Below the pieces are notes generated by a model, which did not search any database, had not been told where the DNA came from, and was given only the letters and a program-made list of their open reading frames with translations. DNA of 64,000 nucleotides from Rhodanobacter sp. MP7CTX1. Lineage in GTDB: Bacteria; Pseudomonadota; Gammaproteobacteria; Xanthomonadales; Rhodanobacteraceae. The stretch is from positions 159,198 to 223,197 of the forward strand of contig NZ_JACHCN010000003.1 of assembly GCF_014205795.1 (NCBI RefSeq), given 5' to 3'. Positions 37,989-49,055 of this stretch are shown here, in pieces. A program made the translations under genes and the position numbers. Each line of letters opens with the position of its first letter. Position 1 is the first letter of the stretch.

Positions 37989-38122
37989 CCGCGGGGCGGG
38001 AGGCAGCACCCTGGATGGGTGCGCCGGGAAAGGCTCCCTGGAGTCTTTCACCATGGATGGAGGTGGCGGCGCAGATAATGCCGCACAGATGATAAGCGCG
38101 GGAACGGCGGAGCAACAAAACG

Positions 38123-40969
<2,847 letters not shown>

Positions 40970-40974
40970 CAAGC

Positions 40975-41046
40975 AGGGGCGAGGGGCGAGTAGCGAGGGC
41001 GCAGATATCCACTGCGACGCCCTCACTACTCGTCCCTCGTCCCTCG
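40975..41046 (+). repeat. long imperfect inverted repeat between infB and rbfA
   Basis: The left arm (about 40975-41002) and right arm (about 41012-41046) share a core of the form CGAGGGnCGAGTAGnGAGG with only scattered mismatches and would fold into a long hairpin fully within the infB-rbfA gap. The right arm is followed by TTCTTTT. It resembles dispersed extragenic palindromes of Xanthomonadales, or could be an RNase or attenuation site. Confidence 0.7.
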
Positions 41047-41067
41047 TTCTTTTAAAGGAGTTTTCTT

Positions 41068-41475
41068 ATGCCATCCCGTGATTTCAAACGTACCGACCGC
41101 ATCGGTGCCGAGTTGCGCCGCGAACTGGGCATGCTGGTGCATGCGGCTGTGCGCGATCACGGGCTGCCGTCAGTCAGTGTGTCCGACGTGGAAATTACCC
41201 GCGATCTGGACTGGGCCACCGTGTGGGTGACCGCCATGCTGCCCGAACAGGGCCTGCCGACGGTAAAGGCACTCAATGAGATGGGTCACGAAATCCGTCA
41301 TTCGCTGGCGCACAGCGGCATGCGTATGCGACGGGTGCCCGAATTGAAGTTCAAGTACGACGATTCGGTCGACAAGGGCGAGCGGATCGAGTCGCTGTTG
41401 CGCGACCAGGCGCGTGATTTGTTGCCGCGCGCCGACAAGTCCGCGGACGACGGGTCTGGCGACAAGCAGGATTGA
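41068..41475 (+). CDS. rbfA: ribosome-binding factor A
   Basis: RbfA (135 aa) is a 30S maturation factor with a KH-like fold. Visible hallmarks are FKRTDRIGAELRRELGMLV, SVSDVEITRDLDWATVWVT and MRMRRVPELKFKYDDSVDKG. A strong AAAGGAG site lies 7 nt before the ATG. Confidence 0.95.
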   Translation: MPSRDFKRTDRIGAELRRELGMLVHAAVRDHGLPSVSVSDVEITRDLDWATVWVTAMLPEQGLPTVKALNEMGHEIRHSLAHSGMRMRRVPELKFKYDDSVDKGERIESLLRDQARDLLPRADKSADDGSGDKQD

Positions 41476-41503
41476 ATCTTCGACGTCCGGTGCCGCTGAA
41501 TCG

Positions 41504-42430
41504 ATGAGTAAGCCCCCGAGTATTCACTATCGCGATCTGCACGGCATCGTGCTGCTCGATAAGCCAATTGGTCTGAGTTCCAACCAGGCGCTGCAAACCG
41601 TGCGGCGGCTGCTGCGTGCGGCCAAGGGTGGCCATACGGGCGCACTCGACCCATTGGCGACCGGCCTGTTGCCATTGTGTTTTGGCGAGGCGACCAAGCT
41701 GGCCGGCAGCCTGCTGGGCGCGCGCAAGGCATATGTCGCTGACTGCCGGCTCGGCATCACCACCGACAGCGCCGATTCTGAAGGCGACATCGTGCAGCAG
41801 CGCGACGTGCCGCCGCTGGACGACGCCCGCATTGAAGCGGCGCTGGCCAAGTTGCGCGGCCGTATCTTTCAGGTGCCGCCGATGTATTCGGCCCTGAAGG
41901 TAGATGGCGAGCGGCTGTATGCCAAGGCGCGGCGTGGCGAAATCGTCGATGTGCCGCCGCGTGAGGTGGATGTGCACCGGCTCGACCTGTTATCGCGCGA
42001 CGGCGACACGCTGCGACTGCACGTGGAATGCGGCTCCGGCACCTATGTGCGGTCCCTGGCGGTGGATCTGGGCGAGGATCTGGGCTGCGGCGCGCATCTG
42101 ACCGCCTTGCGTCGATTGTGGGTCGAGCCGTTCCGCGAGCCGCGTATGGTGACGCTGGACGAGCTGCAACAAGCGGCTGAACAAGGCGACGAGGCGCTGT
42201 TGGCCTGGCTGCTGCCGGTATCGGCCGGTTTGTGCGAACTGCCGGCTGTTCAGCTCGATGAGGCGCAGACCATGGCCATTTCCCGGGGGCAACCGATCCA
42301 GCTGGTCCCGTCACCGCCCGCCGGTCGCTGCGCCGCGTTTGCCAGCGACGGAGCGCTGTTGGCCCTGCTTGAAGTCGATGTCGAGGGACGTACGCGCATT
42401 CTGCGCGGCTTTAACCTGCCGCCAGACTGA
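41504..42430 (+). CDS. truB: tRNA pseudouridine(55) synthase
   Basis: TruB (308 aa) makes pseudouridine 55 in the T-loop of tRNAs. The catalytic Asp49 lies in GGHTGALDPLATGLLP, preceded by the LLDKPIGLSSNQALQ motif; CGSGTYVRSLAVDLGE is also present. ATG 41504 is 28 nt after rbfA and gives the family N-terminus; the longer upstream frame overlaps rbfA and is not needed. Confidence 0.95.
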   Translation: MSKPPSIHYRDLHGIVLLDKPIGLSSNQALQTVRRLLRAAKGGHTGALDPLATGLLPLCFGEATKLAGSLLGARKAYVADCRLGITTDSADSEGDIVQQRDVPPLDDARIEAALAKLRGRIFQVPPMYSALKVDGERLYAKARRGEIVDVPPREVDVHRLDLLSRDGDTLRLHVECGSGTYVRSLAVDLGEDLGCGAHLTALRRLWVEPFREPRMVTLDELQQAAEQGDEALLAWLLPVSAGLCELPAVQLDEAQTMAISRGQPIQLVPSPPAGRCAAFASDGALLALLEVDVEGRTRILRGFNLPPD

Positions 42431-42458
42431 CTATTTGCACCTGTGAAGCGCTTCGCAC

Positions 42459-42488
42459 TTGTTGAAACACCACCTGCATCAGTAGAAT
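42459..42488 (+). promoter_or_regulatory. candidate promoter of rpsO-pnp
   Basis: TTGTTG (42459-42464) and TAGAAT (42483-42488) are separated by 18 bp; an overlapping TTGAAA gives a 15-bp spacer. The start would fall about 25 nt before the large rpsO leader hairpin. Confidence 0.5.
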
Positions 42489-42521
42489 AGACAGGTTATT
42501 TCAACGCATTCATTCATCTAA

Positions 42522-42567
42522 GCGAAGCTTGCGCAACGTCATCGCGGTGACGTTGCGCAAGCTTCGC
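42522..42567 (+). promoter_or_regulatory. perfect 20-bp stem-loop in the rpsO leader
   Basis: Arms 42522-42541 and 42548-42567 are perfectly complementary over 20 bp with loop TCGCGG. The stem ends 13 bp before the AAGGAAGAG ribosome-binding region of rpsO. Possible roles are an RNase III site, an S15 feedback element or an attenuator (a T4 run follows 5 nt later). Confidence 0.85.
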
Positions 42568-42592
42568 ATCGCCTTTTAAGGAAGAGATACCC

Positions 42593-42862
42593 ATGTCCCT
42601 CACTGCAGAACAAACCGGCAAGATCATTGCTGATTTCGGCCGCGTGCCGAACGATACCGGCTCGTCGGAAGTCCAGGTGGCGTTGCTGTCCGCCCGCATC
42701 GACCATCTCACCGGCCATTTCAAAGAGCACAAGCAGGATCACCATTCCCGCCGTGGCCTGCTGAAGCTGGTCAACCAGCGCAAGCGTCTGCTCAGCTATC
42801 TGAAGGATCGCGATCTTGCGCGCTATCAGACCCTGATCGAACGCCTCGGCCTGCGCCGTTAA
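42593..42862 (+). CDS. rpsO: 30S ribosomal protein S15
   Basis: S15 (89 aa, the usual length) binds 16S rRNA at the central three-way junction. The motifs [37 protein letters not shown] (quoted in part: [28 protein letters not shown]) are typical. In E. coli S15 represses its own translation; the large leader hairpin here may play that role, which is inference. Confidence 0.98.
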   Translation: MSLTAEQTGKIIADFGRVPNDTGSSEVQVALLSARIDHLTGHFKEHKQDHHSRRGLLKLVNQRKRLLSYLKDRDLARYQTLIERLGLRR

Positions 42863-42887
42863 TTCACCGGACGAGGAGTAGAACAAC

Positions 42888-44993
42888 GTGGCAAAAGTAA
42901 CCAAGTCATTCCAGTACGGTAGTCACGAAGTCACACTGGAGACGGGCGAAATTGCCCGCCAGGCGTCCGGTGCGGTCATGGCCAGCATGGGCGGCACCGT
43001 GGTGCTCGTCACCGCTGTGGCTGCGACCAAGCAAAAGGAAGGGCAGGATTTCTTCCCGCTCACCGTCGATTACGTTGAAAAGTTCTACTCCGCCGGGCGC
43101 ATCCCGGGTGGATTCTTCAAGCGTGAAGGCCGTCCGACCGAGAAGGAGACGCTGACTTCGCGTCTGATCGATCGTCCGGTGCGTCCGCTGTTCCCGGAAG
43201 ACTTCAAGAACGAAGTGCAGGTCATCGCGCAGGTCGTATCGCTCAACCCCGAGGTTGATGGCGACATCGTCGCGCTGCTCGGCGCCTCCGCTGCGCTGAG
43301 CCTGGCCGGTATCCCGTTCAAGGGTCCGATCGGCGCCGCCCGCGTTGGTTACGCGAATGGTCAGTACCTGCTGAACCCGTCGCACACCGAGCTGAAGACC
43401 TCCGAGCTGGACCTGGTCGTCGCCGGTACCACCGGTGCCGTGCTGATGGTGGAATCCGAAGCCAAGCTGCTGTCCGAAGACGTCATGCTGGGTGCGGTGA
43501 TGTTCGGCCACCAGCAGATGCAGATCGCGATCCGTGCGATCGCCGAGCTGGCCGCCGAAGCCGCCAAGCCGTCATGGGACTGGCAGCCGCCGGCCCGTAA
43601 CGAGTCGCTGGTTGCCGCCATCAAGGGCGCCGTCGGCAACAAGCTGGACGAAGCGTTCCAGGTTCGCGACAAGCTGCAGCGCCGCGACGCGATTTCCGCG
43701 ATCAAGGCTGACGTGCTGGGTGAGCTGAAGGCGCAGGCTGAATCGAATGCCTGGCACCCCGCCGAGCTGTCGAAGGAATTCGGCGAGCTCGAATATCACA
43801 CCATGCGCGACAGCGTGCTGAAGACCAAGGTGCGTATCGACGGCCGTCAGCTCGATGACGTCCGCGCGATCAACGTGCGCGTTGGTGTGCTGCCCCGTAC
43901 CCATGGTTCGGCGCTGTTCACCCGCGGCGAGACGCAGGCACTGGTCGTTGTCACGCTCGGCACCACGCGTGATGCACAGATCATCGATGCGCCGGAAGGC
44001 GAGTCGAAGGATCCGTTCCTGTTCCATTACAACTTCCCTCCGTTCTCGGTCGGCGAAGCGGGTCGTTTCGGTGCGCCGAAGCGTCGCGAAATCGGCCACG
44101 GCCGCCTCGCCAAGCGCGGCGTGCAGGCCGTGAAGCCGAGCATCGAAGAGTTCCCGTACGTGGTGCGCGTCGTCTCGGAAATCACCGAGTCGAACGGTTC
44201 CTCGTCGATGGCCTCGGTGTGCGGTTCCTCGCTCGCGATGATGGACGCAGGCGTGCCGCTCAAGGCGCCGGTGGCTGGTATTGCGATGGGTCTGGTCAAG
44301 GAAGGCGGCGACTTCGTCGTGCTGTCCGACATCCTGGGCGACGAAGATCATCTCGGCGACATGGATTTCAAGGTGGCCGGTAGCGCCGACGGTATCTCCG
44401 CGCTGCAGATGGACATCAAGATCGACGGCATCACCGAAGAGATCATGAAGGTGGCGCTGGAGCAGGCCAAGCGCGGTCGTCTGCACATCCTCGGCGAGAT
44501 GAGCAAGGCGCTCACCACTGCACGTACGGAAATGAGCGAGTACGCTCCGCGCCTGATCACCATCAAGATCCACCCGGACAAGATCCGTGAAGTGATCGGC
44601 AAGGGTGGCGCGACCATCCGTTCGATCACCGAAGAGACCGGTGCAACGATCGACATCAACGACGACGGCACCGTGATCATCGCCTCGGTCAACCGCGAAG
44701 CGGGCGACGCGGCGAAGAAGCGCATCGAGCAGATCGTTTCCGACGTCGAGCCGGGCCGCATCTACGAAGGCAAGGTTGCCAAGCTGATGGACTTTGGCGC
44801 ATTCGTGACCATCATGCCGGGCAAGGACGGCCTGGTGCACGTGTCGCAGATCTCCAGTGAGCGCGTCGAGAAAGTCTCCGACAAGCTCAAGGAAGGCGAT
44901 ATCGTCAAGGTCAAGGTGCTCGAAGTTGACAAGCAGGGCCGCATCCGCCTGTCCATGAAGGCAGTCCTGGAAGACGAAAACGCGAACGCCTGA
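42888..44993 (+). CDS. pnp: polyribonucleotide nucleotidyltransferase (PNPase)
   Basis: PNPase (701 aa) degrades RNA 3' to 5' by phosphorolysis. Two RNase PH-like domains are followed by a KH domain (about 553-612, [15 protein letters not shown]) and an S1 domain (about 620-690, [18 protein letters not shown]). [22 protein letters not shown] (in part) and [19 protein letters not shown] are active-site segments. It starts with GTG behind GAGGAG, 25 nt after rpsO. Confidence 0.97.
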   Translation: MAKVTKSFQYGSHEVTLETGEIARQASGAVMASMGGTVVLVTAVAATKQKEGQDFFPLTVDYVEKFYSAGRIPGGFFKREGRPTEKETLTSRLIDRPVRPLFPEDFKNEVQVIAQVVSLNPEVDGDIVALLGASAALSLAGIPFKGPIGAARVGYANGQYLLNPSHTELKTSELDLVVAGTTGAVLMVESEAKLLSEDVMLGAVMFGHQQMQIAIRAIAELAAEAAKPSWDWQPPARNESLVAAIKGAVGNKLDEAFQVRDKLQRRDAISAIKADVLGELKAQAESNAWHPAELSKEFGELEYHTMRDSVLKTKVRIDGRQLDDVRAINVRVGVLPRTHGSALFTRGETQALVVVTLGTTRDAQIIDAPEGESKDPFLFHYNFPPFSVGEAGRFGAPKRREIGHGRLAKRGVQAVKPSIEEFPYVVRVVSEITESNGSSSMASVCGSSLAMMDAGVPLKAPVAGIAMGLVKEGGDFVVLSDILGDEDHLGDMDFKVAGSADGISALQMDIKIDGITEEIMKVALEQAKRGRLHILGEMSKALTTARTEMSEYAPRLITIKIHPDKIREVIGKGGATIRSITEETGATIDINDDGTVIIASVNREAGDAAKKRIEQIVSDVEPGRIYEGKVAKLMDFGAFVTIMPGKDGLVHVSQISSERVEKVSDKLKEGDIVKVKVLEVDKQGRIRLSMKAVLEDENANA

Positions 44994-45014
44994 GTTTTGG
45001 CGTCAGTGTGATTC

Positions 45015-45044
45015 CACAAGGCCCGGCTCATACCGGGCCTTGTG
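45015..45044 (+). terminator. terminator after pnp
   Basis: A perfect 12-bp stem CACAAGGCCCGG / CCGGGCCTTGTG with loop CTCATA lies 21 nt after the pnp stop. The U-tract is weak (CGTTCT), but the stem is very stable. Confidence 0.75.
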
Positions 45045-45159
45045 CGTTCTGGCGCCGTTGACGGTTTCGCAGGCGCGTTGATGCGAATGTTCTACTGCTG
45101 GTGTATTCACGCAACATGCTTTTGCTAGGATGAAGAGAACCTTGCACGAGGATGCACCG

Positions 45160-46329
45160 ATGGCCGACGATTTCATCAGGGATGATTTCATCAGGAACTA
45201 CCAGGCCCTGGCACAACAGTCCTGGGACGCCTGGACTCGGCAGTTGCAGCAGCAACAGCCGCCTGCGGCGAATCCGTTTTTCACGCCGCCGACAACACCG
45301 GCCGCCGGCAACGACACGCTCGAGCGCACCTTGGCTGGCCTCAAGGGATATTTCGACTGGATGCAGGGCGCTGCCGCGAGCGGCGCGGCCGCTGGTGGTA
45401 CGACGGGTTTTTCCGGAGATTGGCGCCAGCAGCTGCAACAGCTGTTCGGTGGTGCCAGCCAACCTTTTGCGCAGGCGTTCGGCGGTATCGACAGCGCCGG
45501 TGCGGAAGGTTTTGCCCGGCAGTGGCAGTCCTGGATGCAGGCTGCACAACAGCCCGGTTTCGGTGACATGTCGGGTGCCCGTGCGCAGGTACTCGGGCCG
45601 ACACCCGCGTTCGGCCTGAATCGCGAGCAGCAGATGCAGCAGCAGGCTCTGAGCGCGGCGATCATGGAGTCGCTGCAGGCATCCGCACGCTATCAGGCCC
45701 TGATCCAGCGCGCCAATTCGCAAGGCATGGAGCGCCTGCAGGACAAGCTCGCGCAGCATGCCGAGCCCGGTCGCCAGATCGAATCGCTCAAGGCCCTGTA
45801 CGACCTGTGGATCGACTCTGCCGAAGAGGCGTATGCCGAGATCGCGCTGTCGGAGGAATTCCGCGAAGTCTACGGCGAGATGGTCAATACGCAGATGCGC
45901 GTGCGCCAGCTGCAGCTGCAGCAGACCGAACAGCTCTGTCAGCAGCTGGGTGTGCCGACGCGCAGTGAGGTTTCGAGTCTCGGTGAACGATTGCAGGCAT
46001 TGCGGCGCGAGATGGCTGCACTCAAACATCAGCTTGCCGCCAGCCATGCGCCGGCAACCGATGGTGTGAAAGTTGGTGGCGAAAAGGCCGCGGAAAAATC
46101 AATGCGTTCAGCCGTAAAGAAGTCCGTTGCAAAAGCACCGGTGGCGGCGGCGCGTAAGGTCATTGCCAAGAAGCCTGTCGTGAAGAAAGTCGCAGCCAAG
46201 AAAGTCATCGCCAAGAAAGTCATCGCCAAGAAAGTCATCGCCAAGAAAGTCATCGCGAAGAGCAGCGCTACGGCATCCAGGTCGCGCAGCAAGCCCGTTA
46301 CGCACGCCAGCTCGCGCAAGCGCAAGTAA
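45160..46329 (+). CDS. phaE: class III PHA synthase subunit PhaE with a histone H1-like tail
   Basis: PhaE is the non-catalytic partner of class III polyhydroxyalkanoate synthase. The 389-aa protein is Gln/Ala-rich and helical, with the PhaE-like segment GRQIESLKALYDLWIDSAEEAY and ALSEEFREVYGEMVNTQM (partial quotes). From about residue 305 it becomes a Lys/Ala-rich tail with tandem AKKVI units and ends SRSKPVTHASSRKRK. Start ATG 45160 has a GAGG site; an in-frame ATG at 45130 would add 10 residues. It lies 12 nt before phaC, its functional partner. Confidence 0.88.
   Translation: MADDFIRDDFIRNYQALAQQSWDAWTRQLQQQQPPAANPFFTPPTTPAAGNDTLERTLAGLKGYFDWMQGAAASGAAAGGTTGFSGDWRQQLQQLFGGASQPFAQAFGGIDSAGAEGFARQWQSWMQAAQQPGFGDMSGARAQVLGPTPAFGLNREQQMQQQALSAAIMESLQASARYQALIQRANSQGMERLQDKLAQHAEPGRQIESLKALYDLWIDSAEEAYAEIALSEEFREVYGEMVNTQMRVRQLQLQQTEQLCQQLGVPTRSEVSSLGERLQALRREMAALKHQLAASHAPATDGVKVGGEKAAEKSMRSAVKKSVAKAPVAAARKVIAKKPVVKKVAAKKVIAKKVIAKKVIAKKVIAKSSATASRSRSKPVTHASSRKRK
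46195..46254 (+). repeat. four exact 15-bp tandem repeats inside phaE
   Basis: GCCAAGAAAGTCATC is repeated four times without change and encodes AKKVI x4 in the basic tail of PhaE. Partially degenerate copies flank it. Such arrays can change copy number by slippage. Confidence 0.95.
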
Positions 46330-46341
46330 GGAGACGTCGTC

Positions 46342-47409
46342 ATGTACACGCCACTGCGTATCGATCCGACCAAGGCTCTGGGCGACATCGCCACGTTCCA
46401 ACGCAAGCTCGCGGCCGGCATGAGCCACCTGCGCAGCATGCGCGAGCCGGAGTATGCGAATACCCCGCGCGAACTGGTCTATAGCGAAGACAAGCTGAAG
46501 GTCTGGCACTTCAAGGGTAATGGCAAGCCGACCTCAAACACCCCGCTGCTGATCGTCTATGCCTTGGTCAACACGGTGTGGATGACCGACCTGCAGGCGG
46601 ACCGCTCGATGGTGCGCAATCTGCTGGAGCAAGGCGAGGACGTCTATCTGATCGACTGGGGCTATCCCGATGGTGCCGATCGCTGGCTGACGCTGGACGA
46701 CTACATCAATGGCTATCTCGATCGCTGCGTCGACGTCGTGCGCAATCGCCACGGGCTGGACGCGATCAACCTGCTGGGTATCTGCCAGGGCGGCGCGTTC
46801 TCGCTGTGCTACACCGCGCTGCATGCGGACAAGGTCAGGAACCTGATCACCATGGTCACGCCGGTGGATTTCCACACGCCGGACAACATGCTGTCGCACT
46901 GGTGCCGAAATCTGAATGTGGATCAGTTTGTCGACGTCATGGGCAACATTCCCGCTGGCCTGATGAACTATGTCTACCTCACGTTGAAGCCGATGCGACT
47001 GAACCAGCAGAAGTACATCGGCATGGTCGACATCCTCGACAACCCGACCGAGCTGGAGAATTTTCTGCGCATGGAGCGCTGGATCTTCGATTCGCCGGAC
47101 CAGGCCGGTGAGGCGTTCCGCCAGTTCATCAAGGATTTCTACCAGGGCAACAAGCTGATCAAGGGCACGCTCGAGATCGGCGGCAAACCGGTGGACCTGG
47201 GCATGGTGACGCAGCCGGTGCTGAACATCTTCGCCGAGCAGGATCATCTGGTGCCGCCGGATGCCTCACGCGTACTGGGCCGGCATGTCGGCACCACCGA
47301 CTACACCCAGCTCGCATTCAAGGGTGGCCACATCGGCATCTACGTGTCCGGCCGCGCACAGCGCGAGGTGCCCCCGGCTATCCATCAATGGCTGAGTGCG
47401 AGAGACTGA
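46342..47409 (+). CDS. phaC: class III poly(R)-hydroxyalkanoate synthase subunit PhaC
   Basis: PhaC polymerises (R)-3-hydroxyacyl-CoA into storage polyester. The 355-aa alpha/beta hydrolase has the catalytic triad Cys148 (GICQGG, the synthase version of the lipase box), Asp301 (AEQDHLVPP) and His330 (GGHIGIY). The length of about 355 aa matches class III rather than the ~590 aa of class I. A GGAG site precedes the ATG, and phaE is directly upstream. Confidence 0.96.
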   Translation: MYTPLRIDPTKALGDIATFQRKLAAGMSHLRSMREPEYANTPRELVYSEDKLKVWHFKGNGKPTSNTPLLIVYALVNTVWMTDLQADRSMVRNLLEQGEDVYLIDWGYPDGADRWLTLDDYINGYLDRCVDVVRNRHGLDAINLLGICQGGAFSLCYTALHADKVRNLITMVTPVDFHTPDNMLSHWCRNLNVDQFVDVMGNIPAGLMNYVYLTLKPMRLNQQKYIGMVDILDNPTELENFLRMERWIFDSPDQAGEAFRQFIKDFYQGNKLIKGTLEIGGKPVDLGMVTQPVLNIFAEQDHLVPPDASRVLGRHVGTTDYTQLAFKGGHIGIYVSGRAQREVPPAIHQWLSARD

Positions 47410-47436
47410 CATCCTTCCCGCGGAGATCACTGGCTT

Positions 47437-47622
47437 ATGGAAAAACGTCTGTATCGTTCGCGCAATGACCGGACGCTGGCTGGCGTCTGTGCAGGCATCG
47501 CTGAATATTTTGGCTGGGATCCGACCCTGGTGCGGGTTGCCTGGGTCTTGCTGACCCTGCTGGGTGGATCGGGCATCCTGCTTTATCTGATCATGTGGCT
47601 GGTCATGCCCGAAGCGCCGTGA
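47437..47622 (+). CDS. PspC-domain small membrane protein
   Basis: The 61-aa protein is a bare PspC domain: RNDRTLAGVCAGIAEYFGWDPTLVRV followed by one membrane helix (WVLLTLLGGSGILLYLIMWLVMP; both quoted in part). PspC domains sense envelope stress in the phage-shock system, but no other psp genes are nearby. It lies 27 nt after phaC and 60 nt before mtnA, so operon membership is possible. Confidence 0.85.
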   Translation: MEKRLYRSRNDRTLAGVCAGIAEYFGWDPTLVRVAWVLLTLLGGSGILLYLIMWLVMPEAP

Positions 47623-47682
47623 GCAAACCTGTTTCATGGGCCGATCAGATCGCATTCGTTTAACTGAGTAGCAAAGACATAC

Positions 47683-48696
47683 ATGGATTACGACCGTTAC
47701 GACCGCATCCGCGCCGTGCAATGGCAGGGCGACCATCTGCGATTACTCGATCAGCGCCTGCTGCCGCGAGAGGAACGCTGGATCGATTGCCGCAACGCAG
47801 ACCAGATTACCCAGGCGATCAAGGACCTGGTCGTGCGCGGCGCTCCGGCGATCGGCATCGCTGCGGCGTGGGGTGTAGCGCTGGCGGCGAAGCAGGGCGA
47901 ATCGCTCGACGAGGTGCTGCTCACGCTGCGTGCGGCGCGACCCACTGCGGTGAACCTGATGTGGGCGCTGGACCGCATGAAACGACGCATCGCAGCCGGT
48001 GCTGATGCTGACGCGCTGGTACGCGAAGCCCAAGCCATCCAGGACGAAGATCTGGCGGCCAACCGAAAGATGGGTGAGCTGGGTGCGTCGCTGATTTCCG
48101 CGCATGCCGGTGTGCTCACCCACTGCAATACCGGTTCGCTGGCCACCGCGGGTTATGGCACGGCGCTGGGCGTGATACGTGCTGGCGTGGCCATGGGCCA
48201 GATCGCCCGGGTCTATGCCGGCGAAACGCGACCATGGCAACAGGGTGCACGGCTGACCATGTGGGAGCTGGTGCGTGATGGCATTCCGGCACAGCTGATT
48301 GCTGATTCTGCCGCCGCGCATCTGATGAAATCCGGTGCCGTGCAGTGGGTGATCGTTGGCGCCGATCGCATCGCCGCGAATGGCGATACGGCGAACAAGA
48401 TCGGTACGTACCAGCTGGCGATCAGCGCGAAATACCACGGTGTCAAATTCATGGTGGTAGCGCCGTCCTCCACCGTCGACATGGCCACCGGCACCGGTGA
48501 GGAAATCGAGATCGAGTTGCGGGATCCCACCGAGCTGCTCAGCACGGCTGGCCAGCGCACAGTGGTTGAAGGGGCGCAGGCATGGAACCCGGTGTTCGAT
48601 GTGACGCCCGCCGAACTGATCGACGCGATCGTGACCGAACGTGGCGTGATCGAACGGCCAAATAGTATCGCGATGCAGGCGATGTTCGGATGGTGA
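47683..48696 (+). CDS. mtnA: S-methyl-5-thioribose-1-phosphate isomerase
   Basis: MtnA (337 aa) isomerises methylthioribose-1-phosphate to methylthioribulose-1-phosphate in methionine salvage. The catalytic Cys148 ([12 protein letters not shown]) and Asp228 ([19 protein letters not shown]) are present, with the N-terminal [13 protein letters not shown]. No other mtn gene is in the window. Confidence 0.95.
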   Translation: MDYDRYDRIRAVQWQGDHLRLLDQRLLPREERWIDCRNADQITQAIKDLVVRGAPAIGIAAAWGVALAAKQGESLDEVLLTLRAARPTAVNLMWALDRMKRRIAAGADADALVREAQAIQDEDLAANRKMGELGASLISAHAGVLTHCNTGSLATAGYGTALGVIRAGVAMGQIARVYAGETRPWQQGARLTMWELVRDGIPAQLIADSAAAHLMKSGAVQWVIVGADRIAANGDTANKIGTYQLAISAKYHGVKFMVVAPSSTVDMATGTGEEIEIELRDPTELLSTAGQRTVVEGAQAWNPVFDVTPAELIDAIVTERGVIERPNSIAMQAMFGW

Positions 48697-49055
48697 AGCT
48701 GTCCCGCGATTGATGCTGCTTGCGACGGCTGGCGTCGGCGGCTGCTGAGCTTCGACTCGGCGCTCGCGAGGGGGTTGCGCGCTATCGCAGATGAACCTTG
48801 CGGCTTTGCATCGCTGGCCGGTGATGACAGCGCCAGCCGCTTCGGCGATACCCGAGCTGATCAAATTTTAGACAGTGCGCGGAGGGCTTTTCAGTCACTC
48901 CAAAACGCCACCGTAAGTTACTGATTAAAAACAACTAAATCCTGTCGCTTTGGTGTCATACGTGTTACACTCAGCGGGTTGATTTCGGGTCGCTTGCGCA
49001 TGCGCTGGAGGCGCGGCGCCAGCGTCCTTTTTTTCGTTATCAGGGAAGCCGATTC
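48697..49055. other. 359-bp non-coding gap between mtnA and gyrA
   Basis: No credible gene is seen. A possible gyrA -10 (TACACT near 48965) has only a weak -35. The gap includes one of three copies in this window of the 11-mer AGTTACTGATT (48916-48926). Confidence 0.6.
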
